Shown here one piece after another: positions 42,409 through 50,948 of a DNA stretch of 64,000 bases. The notes below the pieces were generated by a model. That model searched no databases. It was given only the letters and a program-made list of their open reading frames with translations, and was not told where the DNA came from. Position 1 is the stretch's first letter. Each line of letters begins with the position of its first letter. This DNA comes from Chloroflexota bacterium. Lineage in GTDB: Bacteria; Chloroflexota; Dehalococcoidia; Bin125. The DNA lies in assembly GCA_028873865.1 (NCBI GenBank), contig JAPPNI010000016.1:81193-145192 (forward strand), read 5' to 3'. The position numbers and the translations under genes are program-made.

Positions 42409-43284
42409 CTAGGTGTCCGTGAAGTTGGGGAGGCGCTTTTCGGAGAAGGCCTTGGGGCCTTCGATCGAGTCGTTCATGCCCTGCAAGTTTTGTTCGATCG
42501 CGTTGCCGAACTGCTGCGCCATCAGTGGCTCCATGTAGTAGCCGCGGTAGAGCGCCTGCTTGATGTTGCGGACTTCCCGCGGGGCGAGGTAGAGCATTCG
42601 ACGCGCGTAGACGAGGGCCGTCTCCACGAGCAGCTCCTGGGGCACGACGCGCTGGACCCAACCGAGCTGGTAACAGCGATCGGCGTTGTACTGGGTGTCG
42701 CCCCAGAGCGTCAGCTCCATCGCCGAGCCGAGCCCGATCTGCCGGGTGAGCGGAGCCATCCAGCCGGCGCCGCCCATGTTCCAGCGCGTTTCGGCGATGC
42801 CGACTCTGGCTTCCTCCGACATGATGCGGATGTCGCACTGCATCGCGTACATGAATCCACCGGCGACCGCCCAGCCGTTGATCGCCGCGATAGTCGGCTT
42901 CCACAGGTTTAGGGACTCGGAGAGCGGCACGGGATTCTTGCGTCGGCTGATGATCGGCGCGGCGCCCGATTGCCGGCCTTCGCGTTCCGCTTCGCGCGTT
43001 TCGGCCGTGTTGATCAGGTCGGCGCCGGCGCAGAAGGCACGGCCGGCTCCGGTCAGGACGGCGCAGCGGGCGTCGGGATCGTCCCGATAGTCGACGAAGG
43101 CGTCGTAGAGGGCGTCGCTGAGTCCATCGCCGATCGAATTCAGCCGATGGGGGCGGTTCAGGGTGATCAGGTGGATTCCACCGTTCTCCAACTTGTCGAC
43201 CTTGACCACGGGCCCAAAGATCTCCTGCGGCGTGGAGCGATTGTGCTTCGCCGGGTCGTAGGTCTCGTACTGTTGCTCGGCCAT
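42409..43284 (-). CDS. Enoyl-CoA hydratase/isomerase family protein, copy 3
   Basis: 291 residues, longer than copies 1 and 2 because of an N-terminal extension of about 35. HLITLNRPHRLNSI, AVLTGAGRAFCAGADLINT, KPTIAAINGWAVAGGFMYAMQCDIRI and ARVGIAETRWNMGGAGWM show the crotonase core. Substrate unknown. Convergent-free region upstream leads to the carbonic anhydrase gene on the other strand. Confidence 0.9.
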   Translation of the reverse strand: MAEQQYETYDPAKHNRSTPQEIFGPVVKVDKLENGGIHLITLNRPHRLNSIGDGLSDALYDAFVDYRDDPDARCAVLTGAGRAFCAGADLINTAETREAEREGRQSGAAPIISRRKNPVPLSESLNLWKPTIAAINGWAVAGGFMYAMQCDIRIMSEEARVGIAETRWNMGGAGWMAPLTRQIGLGSAMELTLWGDTQYNADRCYQLGWVQRVVPQELLVETALVYARRMLYLAPREVRNIKQALYRGYYMEPLMAQQFGNAIEQNLQGMNDSIEGPKAFSEKRLPNFTDT

Positions 43285-43392
43285 CGTTCAGTCCCCGTGC
43301 TGTTGTGGTGTGTGTTCGTCTGAGCGGCGCTCGTCGACGCCCGCACGATAATCTACCGCTCGAATCGAGACTCAAGATCGGACCAGGGCGCG

Positions 43393-44016
43393 ATGACTAC
43401 GAGCGCAGAGATGGGAACCGGACAGTCGCCGATCGACATCAGTGACTGGGCTGCCTCGGACGCGCACGCGCCGATGTTTGACTACGTAAGCAATGCGAAT
43501 CGAGTCGAACGCGCCCAAGGCTTCGTCATCTTCCACTTCGACCGAGGCAGCCAACTGTTGCTGGGCGACGCGTCGTATCGGCTGCTCCAGTTTCACTGGC
43601 ATACGCCGGCGGAACACACGATCGAGGGCGATGAGTTCGCCGCCGAGGTTCATTTCGTCCACGTCAACGAGGACGATCAGCTGTTAGTCGTGGGAACGGT
43701 CTACCGGCTCGGAGAAGCGGACGAGGGTCTGGAGCAGATCATCGCGGCGACGCCGCCGTCGGGCGAGGAGGGTGACGTTGTCCCTCGGCTCTCCGCTGCG
43801 CACCACGTTCCCGACTCCGACGGTTTTTTTCACTACGTCGGCTCGTTGACGGCCGCGCCGTTCAGTGAGCCGGTCCAGTGGTACGTGGCGAGGACGATCC
43901 GAACGATCTCGCAGCGGCAGGTCGAGCAGCTTGAGATGCTGGCCGGCGGTGCGAACGCGCGCCCGTTGCAGGATCTCAACCACCGCACGATCCTCTGCGT
44001 CGGCTGCGCCATCTAA
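43393..44016 (+). CDS. Alpha-class carbonic anhydrase, without signal peptide
   Basis: Interconverts CO2 and bicarbonate. 207 residues: GTGQSPIDISDW at residue 8, LLQFHWHTPAEHTIEG near 70 and AEVHFVHVNEDDQL near 90 contain the three zinc His, and SEPVQWYVARTIRTI and RPLQDLNHRTI close the protein. There is no signal peptide and the N-terminus begins at the QSPIDI block, unlike most bacterial alpha enzymes, which are exported. Truncation of a longer start cannot be excluded but no upstream in-frame start with a signal peptide is seen. Confidence 0.9.
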   Translation: MTTSAEMGTGQSPIDISDWAASDAHAPMFDYVSNANRVERAQGFVIFHFDRGSQLLLGDASYRLLQFHWHTPAEHTIEGDEFAAEVHFVHVNEDDQLLVVGTVYRLGEADEGLEQIIAATPPSGEEGDVVPRLSAAHHVPDSDGFFHYVGSLTAAPFSEPVQWYVARTIRTISQRQVEQLEMLAGGANARPLQDLNHRTILCVGCAI

Positions 44017-44092
44017 GGGCTCGCTCTGCGGGAGCGGTCCTCAGGCCCCGTTACCATCGATCCATCCCTGATCAGATGTAACGGCGATGATC

Positions 44093-45631
44093 ATGCCTGC
44101 TCAAGCTCAAGTCAGCACAACACTCGGCAAACTACAGGGCGCTGAGGACGACGGATGCCTTGTCTTTCGCGGCGTTCCCTTCGCTCAACCGCCAGTCGGC
44201 GAGCTTCGTTGGCGGCCGCCCGAGCCGATGGAAGCCTGGGACGGCGTTCGCGATGCGAGCGAGTTCTCGGCCTCGGCGATTCAGCACCGTACGCCCGGAG
44301 ATGTCGGCGATCTGATCGGTATTCCGGCGCAGACGCAGTCGGAGGACTGCCTGTATCTGAACGTCTGGACGCCCGCCTGCGACGATCGCAAGCGGCCGGT
44401 GATGGTCTGGATCCACGGCGGCGGCAACACGGTCGGCTCGGGGACGCAGCCTCGGATTGACGGTCGCAGGCTGGCGATGACGGGCGATGTTGTCGTCGTC
44501 ACGCTGAACTACCGGCTCGGTGTGTTCGGCTGGATGCATGCGCCCACCCTCGGCGCCTACGGCAACGAGGGCCTGCTCGACCAGACCGCAGCGCTGTTCT
44601 GGGTCCGGCGGGAGATCGAGGCCTTCGGCGGCGACGCGCAGAACGTGACGGTCTTCGGGCAGTCGGCCGGGGGATTCGACATCGCGCACCTGATGGCGAT
44701 GCCGGCGGCGACCGGGGCGTTTGACAAGGCGATCCCGATGAGCGGATCGTTGATCTACACGATCACCAAGGTCGAGGCGCGCGCCGTGGCCGAACGATTC
44801 CTGATGCGATTCGGCGGTTGGGACGATCCAGAGCGAATGCGCGCCGTCAGCGCCAATGACCTGCTTGATTACCAGGTCGAACTGACCGGGGGCGGTTTCG
44901 GCGGGGCCCGGTTCGGTCCTGTCGCCGACGGCTACTCGCTCGGCCTCGACGCCGAGGCGCGCATCGGAGCGGGCATCCAGACCAAAGGGATGCCGTTGAT
45001 GATCGGTCACACCAGGGATGAGTTCAATCTGTTCACCGCCGCCGCTCAGGCCGAACGCGAGATGACTGATAACGACCTGTTGGCGGCCGCCACGGCGCCG
45101 TTCGGTGGGATGCGGGCCGCAGAGGGCGTCGACCGCTATCAGCGGGCTCGGGATGCCCGCGGCGAGCCGACAGACAACCACTCGGTCTGGAACGCGATCA
45201 TGACCGACTCGATGTTCCGCATCCCCGCAGTCAGGACGGCGGAGGCGCAGGGTCGCCATACTCCGAATGTCTGGAGCTATCGCTTTGACTATCCCTCGCC
45301 CGCCCACGAGGGCCGGCTCGGCAGTTGTCACTCGCTCGACATCCCGTTCGTCTGGGGTACATACGAGGCCGAGAACATGAAGCGCTTCTGCGGCGAGGCT
45401 TCGCCGGAGCTGGCCGCGTTGTCGGAGACGATGATGCAGACCTATCTGGCCTTCGCGAAGACCGGGGATCCCAACAATGCTCACCTGCCGGACTGGCCGA
45501 CCTACGACGCCGAAGCTCGGGCTGTGATGACTTTCAATCACGACTGCGAAGTCGTCAACGCCCCGTGCGACGAAGAGCGAGACTTCTGGGCCTCTTTGGC
45601 GCCGCGTGAGCTATCGAGAGTTGGCGGTTAG
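44093..45631 (+). CDS. Type-B carboxylesterase/lipase family protein
   Basis: About 512 residues, alpha/beta-hydrolase of the carboxylesterase B family. GVPFAQPPVGELRWRPPEP, SEDCLYLNVWTPA, WIHGGGN (oxyanion hole), FGQSAGGFDIA with the catalytic Ser, HTRDEFNLF for the acid, and GSCHSLDIPFVWGTYEAEN for the His. No signal peptide, so cytosolic. ATG 44087 and 44093 are both possible starts. A plausible ester-cleaving step for the surrounding catabolic genes. Confidence 0.9.
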   Translation: MPAQAQVSTTLGKLQGAEDDGCLVFRGVPFAQPPVGELRWRPPEPMEAWDGVRDASEFSASAIQHRTPGDVGDLIGIPAQTQSEDCLYLNVWTPACDDRKRPVMVWIHGGGNTVGSGTQPRIDGRRLAMTGDVVVVTLNYRLGVFGWMHAPTLGAYGNEGLLDQTAALFWVRREIEAFGGDAQNVTVFGQSAGGFDIAHLMAMPAATGAFDKAIPMSGSLIYTITKVEARAVAERFLMRFGGWDDPERMRAVSANDLLDYQVELTGGGFGGARFGPVADGYSLGLDAEARIGAGIQTKGMPLMIGHTRDEFNLFTAAAQAEREMTDNDLLAAATAPFGGMRAAEGVDRYQRARDARGEPTDNHSVWNAIMTDSMFRIPAVRTAEAQGRHTPNVWSYRFDYPSPAHEGRLGSCHSLDIPFVWGTYEAENMKRFCGEASPELAALSETMMQTYLAFAKTGDPNNAHLPDWPTYDAEARAVMTFNHDCEVVNAPCDEERDFWASLAPRELSRVGG

Positions 45632-45637
45632 GCAAGC

Positions 45638-46045
45638 TCAGGTAACGAGCACTTCAACCCCCGCCCTGCTTGCAGCGGTGGCAAGGTCGTTGTCCAGTGT
45701 CACCAGCGGCATCGCTCGGCGGATCGCCAGTTCCAGATACAACGCATCGTAGAAGGTCAATACGTGCTCGAAAGCCAACTCCAAGGCTGACTCGAGATCT
45801 GACGCGCTGTCTGTCTCCCAGCGAAAGCGACGCAATGAACTCAGTCGTCGGAGCGCGTCATCCTGTGTCAACCGAGCGCGCCGCACATTGACCAGCAGAC
45901 CGTTACGCACTTCGTAGTGCCAGTGTTGAGGCACACATCCCCCCTCGCGGTCAACCCACTCGAAGGCGGACTCGGCTCGCTCGTCCCATTCGTCGTCAAG
46001 TAGAAACGTGAGAGTTGCAGAGGCATCAACGATCAGTCGGCTCAC
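45638..46045 (-). CDS. PIN-domain toxin, VapC-like
   Basis: 135 residues. Asp7 in LIVDASATLTFLL, Glu in YEVRNGLL near residue 45, Asp in TFYDALYLELA near 97 and TLDNDLA near 115 form the PIN metal site. Acts as an RNase in toxin-antitoxin pairs. Start GTG 46045 overlaps the antitoxin stop (GTGA). Confidence 0.87.
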   Translation of the reverse strand: MSRLIVDASATLTFLLDDEWDERAESAFEWVDREGGCVPQHWHYEVRNGLLVNVRRARLTQDDALRRLSSLRRFRWETDSASDLESALELAFEHVLTFYDALYLELAIRRAMPLVTLDNDLATAASRAGVEVLVT

Positions 46046-46323
46046 ACGCGATGGCCCTCGTGGCGCGAGGACAGTATCTCCTCACGCGTGATGTTCGTAC
46101 GCGGCCACTTCGCCCGCTCTTCCAGAAAGCGCTCGTACGCCTCCCGCCGAGTCTCAGGATCGTCCTTCGGCTCTGAGCCGGGCAACAGCTCCGCCACCAC
46201 CTCGCCGTCGCGCATGATGGCGACCGATTCGCCGACTTCGACGCGGGCGATCACATCGTCGAAACTCTCCCGCACCTCGGACAGCTGCAGGAAAGTGCGT
46301 TTGCCAGCCTGGTCTGTGACCAC
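46042..46323 (-). CDS. Phd/YefM-like antitoxin
   Basis: 93 residues beginning LQLSEVRESFDDVIARVEVGESVAIMRDGEVVAELLPG, the Phd/YefM N-terminal DNA-binding type fold, then a charged C-terminal helix that would cover the PIN toxin. It precedes and overlaps the toxin gene, the usual order. Start GTG 46323. Confidence 0.85.
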   Translation of the reverse strand: MVTDQAGKRTFLQLSEVRESFDDVIARVEVGESVAIMRDGEVVAELLPGSEPKDDPETRREAYERFLEERAKWPRTNITREEILSSRHEGHRV

Positions 46324-46448
46324 GGTTCGCTCCAGCCTGGTGTTGCCCAGAGTACCGGGCGGTTGCTGTCACCAGCTCGATTCCCGTTCTAGTATGCCTC
46401 CCAACTGACGAGATCGGCAACGCCGATCGCTGGAAAGGCCTCACACCC

Positions 46449-47546
46449 ATGAAAATCGAAACCGGATTCGGCGGCGGCTGGCTGGGCGGCATCGCCGAGC
46501 AGGTGAAGGCGCTCGAGGCTCGCGGCTTCGACTCCATCGTCGTGCCGGAGACCAAGCACAACTCGCTCTTCCATATGATGCTCGCGGCGGAACACACCGA
46601 GCGGGTCGAGATTTCCTCGTCAGTGACGATCGCATTCCCGCGCACGCCGATGATCATGGCCCAGGCAGCCTGGGACATGCAGGAGCTGTCCAAGGGCCGG
46701 ATCAACCTCGGACTCGGGAGCCAGGTCAAGGGACACAACGTGCGTCGCTTCGGTGGCACCTGGTCGCCACCGGCCAAGCGCATGGAGGACTACATCAACA
46801 TGATGCGCGCCGTCTGGCACTCCTGGCAGACCGGCGAGCGTCCCGAGTACATCTCCGACAACTACACCTACACGCTGATGACGCCGATGTTCGATCCGGG
46901 TCCGATTCCGTACGACCCGCCCAAGATCTCGCTGGCCAATGTCGGCCCGCTGATGGCCCAGGTCGCCGGCGCCTGCGCCGACGGTCTGCGTCCGCACGGC
47001 TTCATGACCCACAAGGTGATGATGGAAACCGTGATTCCCAACGTGGAAAAGGGCGCCAAGCGCGCCGGCCGCACGCTTGATGACATCGACCTCGGCGTCG
47101 GCGGTTTCATGGCCTTTGGCGAGACCGAGTCCGAAGTCGAACAGTCGATCGACGGCCTGCGCCGAGCGATTTCCTTCTATGGCTCAACCCGCTCGTACCA
47201 TCACATCTTCGAGGCGCATGGCTTCGATTCCCTGGGCATGCAACTGCACGAGCTCTCGCTCAAGGGCGAATGGGACAAGATGGCCGATGCCGTGAACTTC
47301 GAGGTCGCAGCCGAAATGGCTCACGCCACCACCTGGGACGACCTACCCAAGTACGTGAACAACAACCTGAGCTATGCCAGCCGCATCGGCCTGGGTCAGT
47401 ACGTGCGTCAGGAGCAGGAAGGTCGCAGCAGCTTCGGTTACCCCGGATCCAGAGACGGTCACGCACCGCCAACTCTGTCCGAGGAGCGTCTGACCTGGCT
47501 CATGGATGAACTCAGGCCTCTGGGCGCAAACCCGGTGCTGGACTGA
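46449..47546 (+). CDS. LLM-class F420-type oxidoreductase, second copy
   Basis: 365 residues. KIETGFGGGWLGGIAEQVKALEARGFDSIVVPETKH opens, then VTIAFPRTPMIMAQAAWDMQELSKGRINLGLGSQVKGH and ARRFGGTWSPPAKRMEDYINMMRAVW, typical of the TIGR03617-like F420-dependent group. It differs from the 17732-18565 protein in length and motifs and is not a close duplicate. Together they suggest the host makes coenzyme F420. Substrate unknown. Confidence 0.9.
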   Translation: MKIETGFGGGWLGGIAEQVKALEARGFDSIVVPETKHNSLFHMMLAAEHTERVEISSSVTIAFPRTPMIMAQAAWDMQELSKGRINLGLGSQVKGHNVRRFGGTWSPPAKRMEDYINMMRAVWHSWQTGERPEYISDNYTYTLMTPMFDPGPIPYDPPKISLANVGPLMAQVAGACADGLRPHGFMTHKVMMETVIPNVEKGAKRAGRTLDDIDLGVGGFMAFGETESEVEQSIDGLRRAISFYGSTRSYHHIFEAHGFDSLGMQLHELSLKGEWDKMADAVNFEVAAEMAHATTWDDLPKYVNNNLSYASRIGLGQYVRQEQEGRSSFGYPGSRDGHAPPTLSEERLTWLMDELRPLGANPVLD

Positions 47547-47554
47547 TCGAGCAG

Positions 47555-47672
47555 AGCTCCCCTCCGGGGGAGCCGCCGCGTAGCGGCTGAGGGGGCCCGC
47601 CTGCTGAGACTCGACCTCGGCGAGGGAGCCCCCCTCCGTCACTTCGTGACACCTCCTCAAAAAGGGGGAGGT
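47555..47672 (+). repeat. Composite palindromic intergenic repeat (about 118 bp)
   Basis: Contains CTCCCCTCCGGGGGAG, GCCGCCGCGTAGCGGC, GTCACTTCGTGAC and CCTCCTCAAAAAGGGGGAGG in order, with CTGAGGGGGC facing GCCCCCCTCCG. This is the well-known class of dispersed elements whose ends read CTCCC and GGGAG around a TGAGGGGG core. It fills the gap before the next gene, whose ribosome site GGGGGAGG lies in its right arm. Confidence 0.82.
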
Positions 47673-47679
47673 CCGAGAG

Positions 47680-48468
47680 ATGCACATGCCCGACCCTTAC
47701 CAGCAACTGATCGATGATCTCGTCGCAGAGCAGCGCTACCTCGATGGGCAGCTAGCTGATCTGCCCGACGATGTCTGGCAGAACGACACTCCCTGCCGCG
47801 GCTGGATGGTCCGCGATGTCATCGCGCACCTGGCGGAGGTCGATGAGTCTGCCACCAGCGTGGCGACCGGCGCGGCGCAGACCATGTCCGGCGGCGATCG
47901 TTCCGAAGACGGCACGCGCTCAGCCCTGCAGGACAGCTCCAGGCACATGGCGCGAGTCCAGCTCGTCGACTGGTGGCGGGCAGCGAGAGATCGCATGGAG
48001 ATTGCCCTGCGCGCTCGTGACGGACGCGATCGCCTGCCCTGGGCCGGTCCGCCGATGAGCGCTCGGTCATTTGCCACAGCCCGGTTGATGGAGTGCTGGT
48101 CGCACGGTCTCGACGCGCTTGACGGCGCCGGGGTCGAGCCGATTCACTCGGATCGGCTGCAGCACATCGCCCATCTCGGCTTCATCACTCGCCAGTTCGC
48201 CTATCAGACCCGCGGCCTGGAACCGAACGCGGAGCCGCTGCGCGTGCAACTTGAATTGCCCTCGGGCGCTGGTTGGACCCGTGGTGACGACGGCGCCACG
48301 AACGCGATTTCCGGCACGGCGGTCGACTTCTGCCGAGTCGCCACCCAACGCATCCACTACAGGGACACCGACCTCACCTACACCCCCGGAGCCGCCGAGG
48401 AGTTCCTCCAGGTCGCCCAGGCCTTCGCCGGCCCGCCCGGTGAAGGCCGCCCGCAGCAGAGCCAGTAG
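47680..48468 (+). CDS. Maleylpyruvate-isomerase/mycothiol-like DinB-fold protein (TIGR03084-like)
   Basis: 262 residues. The four-helix DinB fold has the usual metal-ligand pattern: VIAHLAEVDESA (His near 50) and LMECWSHGLDAL (Glu and His near 140). A C-terminal domain follows. Relatives are mycothiol-dependent isomerases or metal-dependent hydrolases. Whether this host makes mycothiol is not shown. Start ATG 47680 or 47686; the ribosome site lies in the repeat. The next gene begins 25 bases later. Confidence 0.8.
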   Translation: MHMPDPYQQLIDDLVAEQRYLDGQLADLPDDVWQNDTPCRGWMVRDVIAHLAEVDESATSVATGAAQTMSGGDRSEDGTRSALQDSSRHMARVQLVDWWRAARDRMEIALRARDGRDRLPWAGPPMSARSFATARLMECWSHGLDALDGAGVEPIHSDRLQHIAHLGFITRQFAYQTRGLEPNAEPLRVQLELPSGAGWTRGDDGATNAISGTAVDFCRVATQRIHYRDTDLTYTPGAAEEFLQVAQAFAGPPGEGRPQQSQ

Positions 48469-48492
48469 CGAACTCGCGTTACCCTGCCGCTC

Positions 48493-49731
48493 ATGCTCTC
48501 TCCCTACCGAGTCATCGACCTCACCGACGAGCGCGGCGTGCTCGCCGGACAGATGCTGGCCGACCTCGGCGCCGACGTCATCCAGGTCGAGCCGCCTGAC
48601 GGTTCCTCCGGGCGTGGCGTGGCTCCCTTCTTCGCCGACCGAACCGACGAATCGATCTACTGGGCCGCCTACACGCGAGGCAAGCGCGGGATCACCTGCA
48701 ACCTCGCGGACGCTCGCGGACGCGACCTGCTCCTCCGCCTTTTGGAGACCGCGGACTTCCTGATCGAATCGTCCGATGTCGGCCGAATGGCCGACTTAAG
48801 CCTGGACTACGAGACTCTGCACGAACGGTTTCCGGATCTCATCTACACATCAATCAGCGCCTTCGGCCAGACCGGTCCAAAATCCCACTATGTAGGATCC
48901 GACCTCGCTATCTGGGCAGCCGGCACCCCGCTGCTAATGAGCGGCGACGACGATCGGGCTCCGGTGCGGATTTCCCAGCCGCAGACCTGGGGACACGCCT
49001 CCGGCGATGCAGCCGGCGGTTCGATGCTGGCGCTGCATGCCCGTCACCAGACCGGACGCGGACAACACGTCGACATCTCGGCGCAGGTATCCGCCGCCCA
49101 GGCGACGCTGGCGCAGGTGCTCGCCCACCAGCTCGGGTCGGCCGACCCGGAGCGCTACGGCGGCGGCGTCAAGATTCGAGGGCAGGCGATTCGCGGTACG
49201 GCCGACGTAGCCGACGGTTACATCGTGCTCCTCATGGGACCCGGACCGGCGGTCGGACACTTCGCCAACCACGCCGTCAAGTGGTTGGTCGACATTGGCG
49301 CGGCCGAGCCGGAGTTGCTGGACGAAAACTTCGTCACCTACGCCGACCGTGTGGCGACCGGCAATGCGGACCCGGCGCTCTTCCCTCGGATTCAGGACAT
49401 CATGCGCGAGGCCGTTGCCACGCGCACCAAACAGGAGATGCTTGATATCTCGATCGAGTACGACCTGCTGCTCGCGCCGGTGCTCGACATCGTCGACCTC
49501 GGAAACAGCCCGCAACTCGAGCATCGCGGCTTCTGGCAGGATATCGAGCACGCTGATGGCCGCCGCGTCGTGTATCCGGGACCGCCGCTGAACATCCTTG
49601 TCGATGGTCAACAGCAGGGCATCTGTCGGCGTCCCCCGCCTGAGCTCGGTCAGCACAACGACGAGGTCTACGGCGAACTGGGACTCAACCCAGGCGAGAT
49701 CGACAGCCTGCGGTCGGAGGGCGCAATATGA
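48493..49731 (+). CDS. CaiB/BaiF (class III) CoA-transferase, first of a pair
   Basis: 412 residues. LSPYRVIDLTDERGVLAGQMLADLGADVIQVEPP opens, then CNLADARGRDLLLRLLETADFLIESSD, FGQTGPKSHYVGSDLAIWAAGTPLLMSG, and HQTGRGQHVDISAQ. Family members transfer CoA between carboxylic acids via an Asp; a candidate Asp lies in GHASGDAAGG. The gene ends overlapping the second CoA-transferase by 4 bases (ATGA), so the two products may work together as a heteromer or in sequence. Confidence 0.92.
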   Translation: MLSPYRVIDLTDERGVLAGQMLADLGADVIQVEPPDGSSGRGVAPFFADRTDESIYWAAYTRGKRGITCNLADARGRDLLLRLLETADFLIESSDVGRMADLSLDYETLHERFPDLIYTSISAFGQTGPKSHYVGSDLAIWAAGTPLLMSGDDDRAPVRISQPQTWGHASGDAAGGSMLALHARHQTGRGQHVDISAQVSAAQATLAQVLAHQLGSADPERYGGGVKIRGQAIRGTADVADGYIVLLMGPGPAVGHFANHAVKWLVDIGAAEPELLDENFVTYADRVATGNADPALFPRIQDIMREAVATRTKQEMLDISIEYDLLLAPVLDIVDLGNSPQLEHRGFWQDIEHADGRRVVYPGPPLNILVDGQQQGICRRPPPELGQHNDEVYGELGLNPGEIDSLRSEGAI

Positions 49732-50948
49732 CGCTGCCCGAGGGCACAGGCCCGCTCGCCGGGGTCAAGATTCTGGATCTCAGTTGGATCGTCGCCGGGC
49801 CGACCGTCGGTCGGGCGATGGCCGACTACGGCGCGAGCGTCATCAGAGTGGAGTCACCCGCGCGGATCGACACCGCCCGCGTCGTCGGCCCCTTCCACGG
49901 CGATGAGCCAGGCGTCGAGCAGTCCGGGCTCTACGGCAACGTCAATGCCGGCAAGTGGGGATTGACGCTCGATCTGCGTGTGCCGGACGCGCAAGAGATG
50001 TTCCGCCGCCTGGCGGTCTGGGCCGACATCGTCTGCGAGTCTTTCACCGCCGGCGTGCTGGCGCGCTGGCAGCTCGACTACTCACATCTGCGAGAGCTCA
50101 AGCCCGAGTTGATCATGCTGAGCAGCACCCTGCTCGGTCAGAACGGTCCCTACAACCAGGTCAGCGGATTCGGCAGCCAGGGCGCGGGTATGGCCGGAAT
50201 CCAGGACCTGGCCGGTTGGCCCGACCGCGCGCCGGCGGGACCGTTCGGTCCCTACACCGATTACCCCGCCCCGCGCTTCGCCCTGACCGCGCTGCTGGCC
50301 GCGCTCGACCATCGCAATCGGACCGGTGAAGGCGTCTTCATCGACCAAGCCCAGGCCGAGGGCAGCATGCAACTACTCGCTCCCGCGTTGATCGATTACA
50401 AGAACGGCGGACCGGCACTCCAGCGTCGAGGCAACGACGATCCGCAGATGTGTCCCCACGGCGTCTATCCATGCCTCGTACCCGACGGTCGTGGCGAATC
50501 CTGGGTGGCCATCGCCGTCGCGTCGGACGAACAGTGGACTCGGCTGGCCGAACTGCTCGGTGCCGACAGTTCGCTCTCATTCGAGCAGCGTCGGCAAGCG
50601 CAGCCGGAGATCGATGCCGCCCTGAGCGAGTGGACATCACGCCGCTTCGCAGCCGAGGTCGAGGAAACCTTGCAGAGCGCCGGCATCGCCGCCCATCGCC
50701 TCGCCACCACCGAGGACGCCGCCAACGACCCGCAGCTCGAACATCGCCACCACTTCCGGCGACTGCCACACTCGCTGCATGGGGAGACCGTGGTCGAGGG
50801 ACCGCGCTACATCCTCTCGGAGACGCCGATCGAGCCGGCGCGGCCCGCGCCCCAATACGGCGAGCACAACGATCTCATCCTGCGCGACGTGCTCGGCCTG
50901 AGTGACAGCGAGATTCAGGACCTCGCCGCCTCCGGGGCGTTGAGTTAG
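49728..50948 (+). CDS. CaiB/BaiF (class III) CoA-transferase, second of a pair
   Basis: 406 residues. GPLAGVKILDLSWIVAGPTVGRAMADYGASVIRVESP, CESFTAGVLARWQLDYSHLREL, LSSTLLGQNGPYNQVSGFGSQGAG and HRNRTGEGVFIDQAQAEGS show the family core. It shares about the same layout as the preceding gene but is clearly diverged. Catalytic Asp is probably in GPYTDYPAPRFA. It converges on the GMC oxidoreductase gene with a 4-base overlap at the stops. Confidence 0.92.
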   Translation: MTLPEGTGPLAGVKILDLSWIVAGPTVGRAMADYGASVIRVESPARIDTARVVGPFHGDEPGVEQSGLYGNVNAGKWGLTLDLRVPDAQEMFRRLAVWADIVCESFTAGVLARWQLDYSHLRELKPELIMLSSTLLGQNGPYNQVSGFGSQGAGMAGIQDLAGWPDRAPAGPFGPYTDYPAPRFALTALLAALDHRNRTGEGVFIDQAQAEGSMQLLAPALIDYKNGGPALQRRGNDDPQMCPHGVYPCLVPDGRGESWVAIAVASDEQWTRLAELLGADSSLSFEQRRQAQPEIDAALSEWTSRRFAAEVEETLQSAGIAAHRLATTEDAANDPQLEHRHHFRRLPHSLHGETVVEGPRYILSETPIEPARPAPQYGEHNDLILRDVLGLSDSEIQDLAASGALS

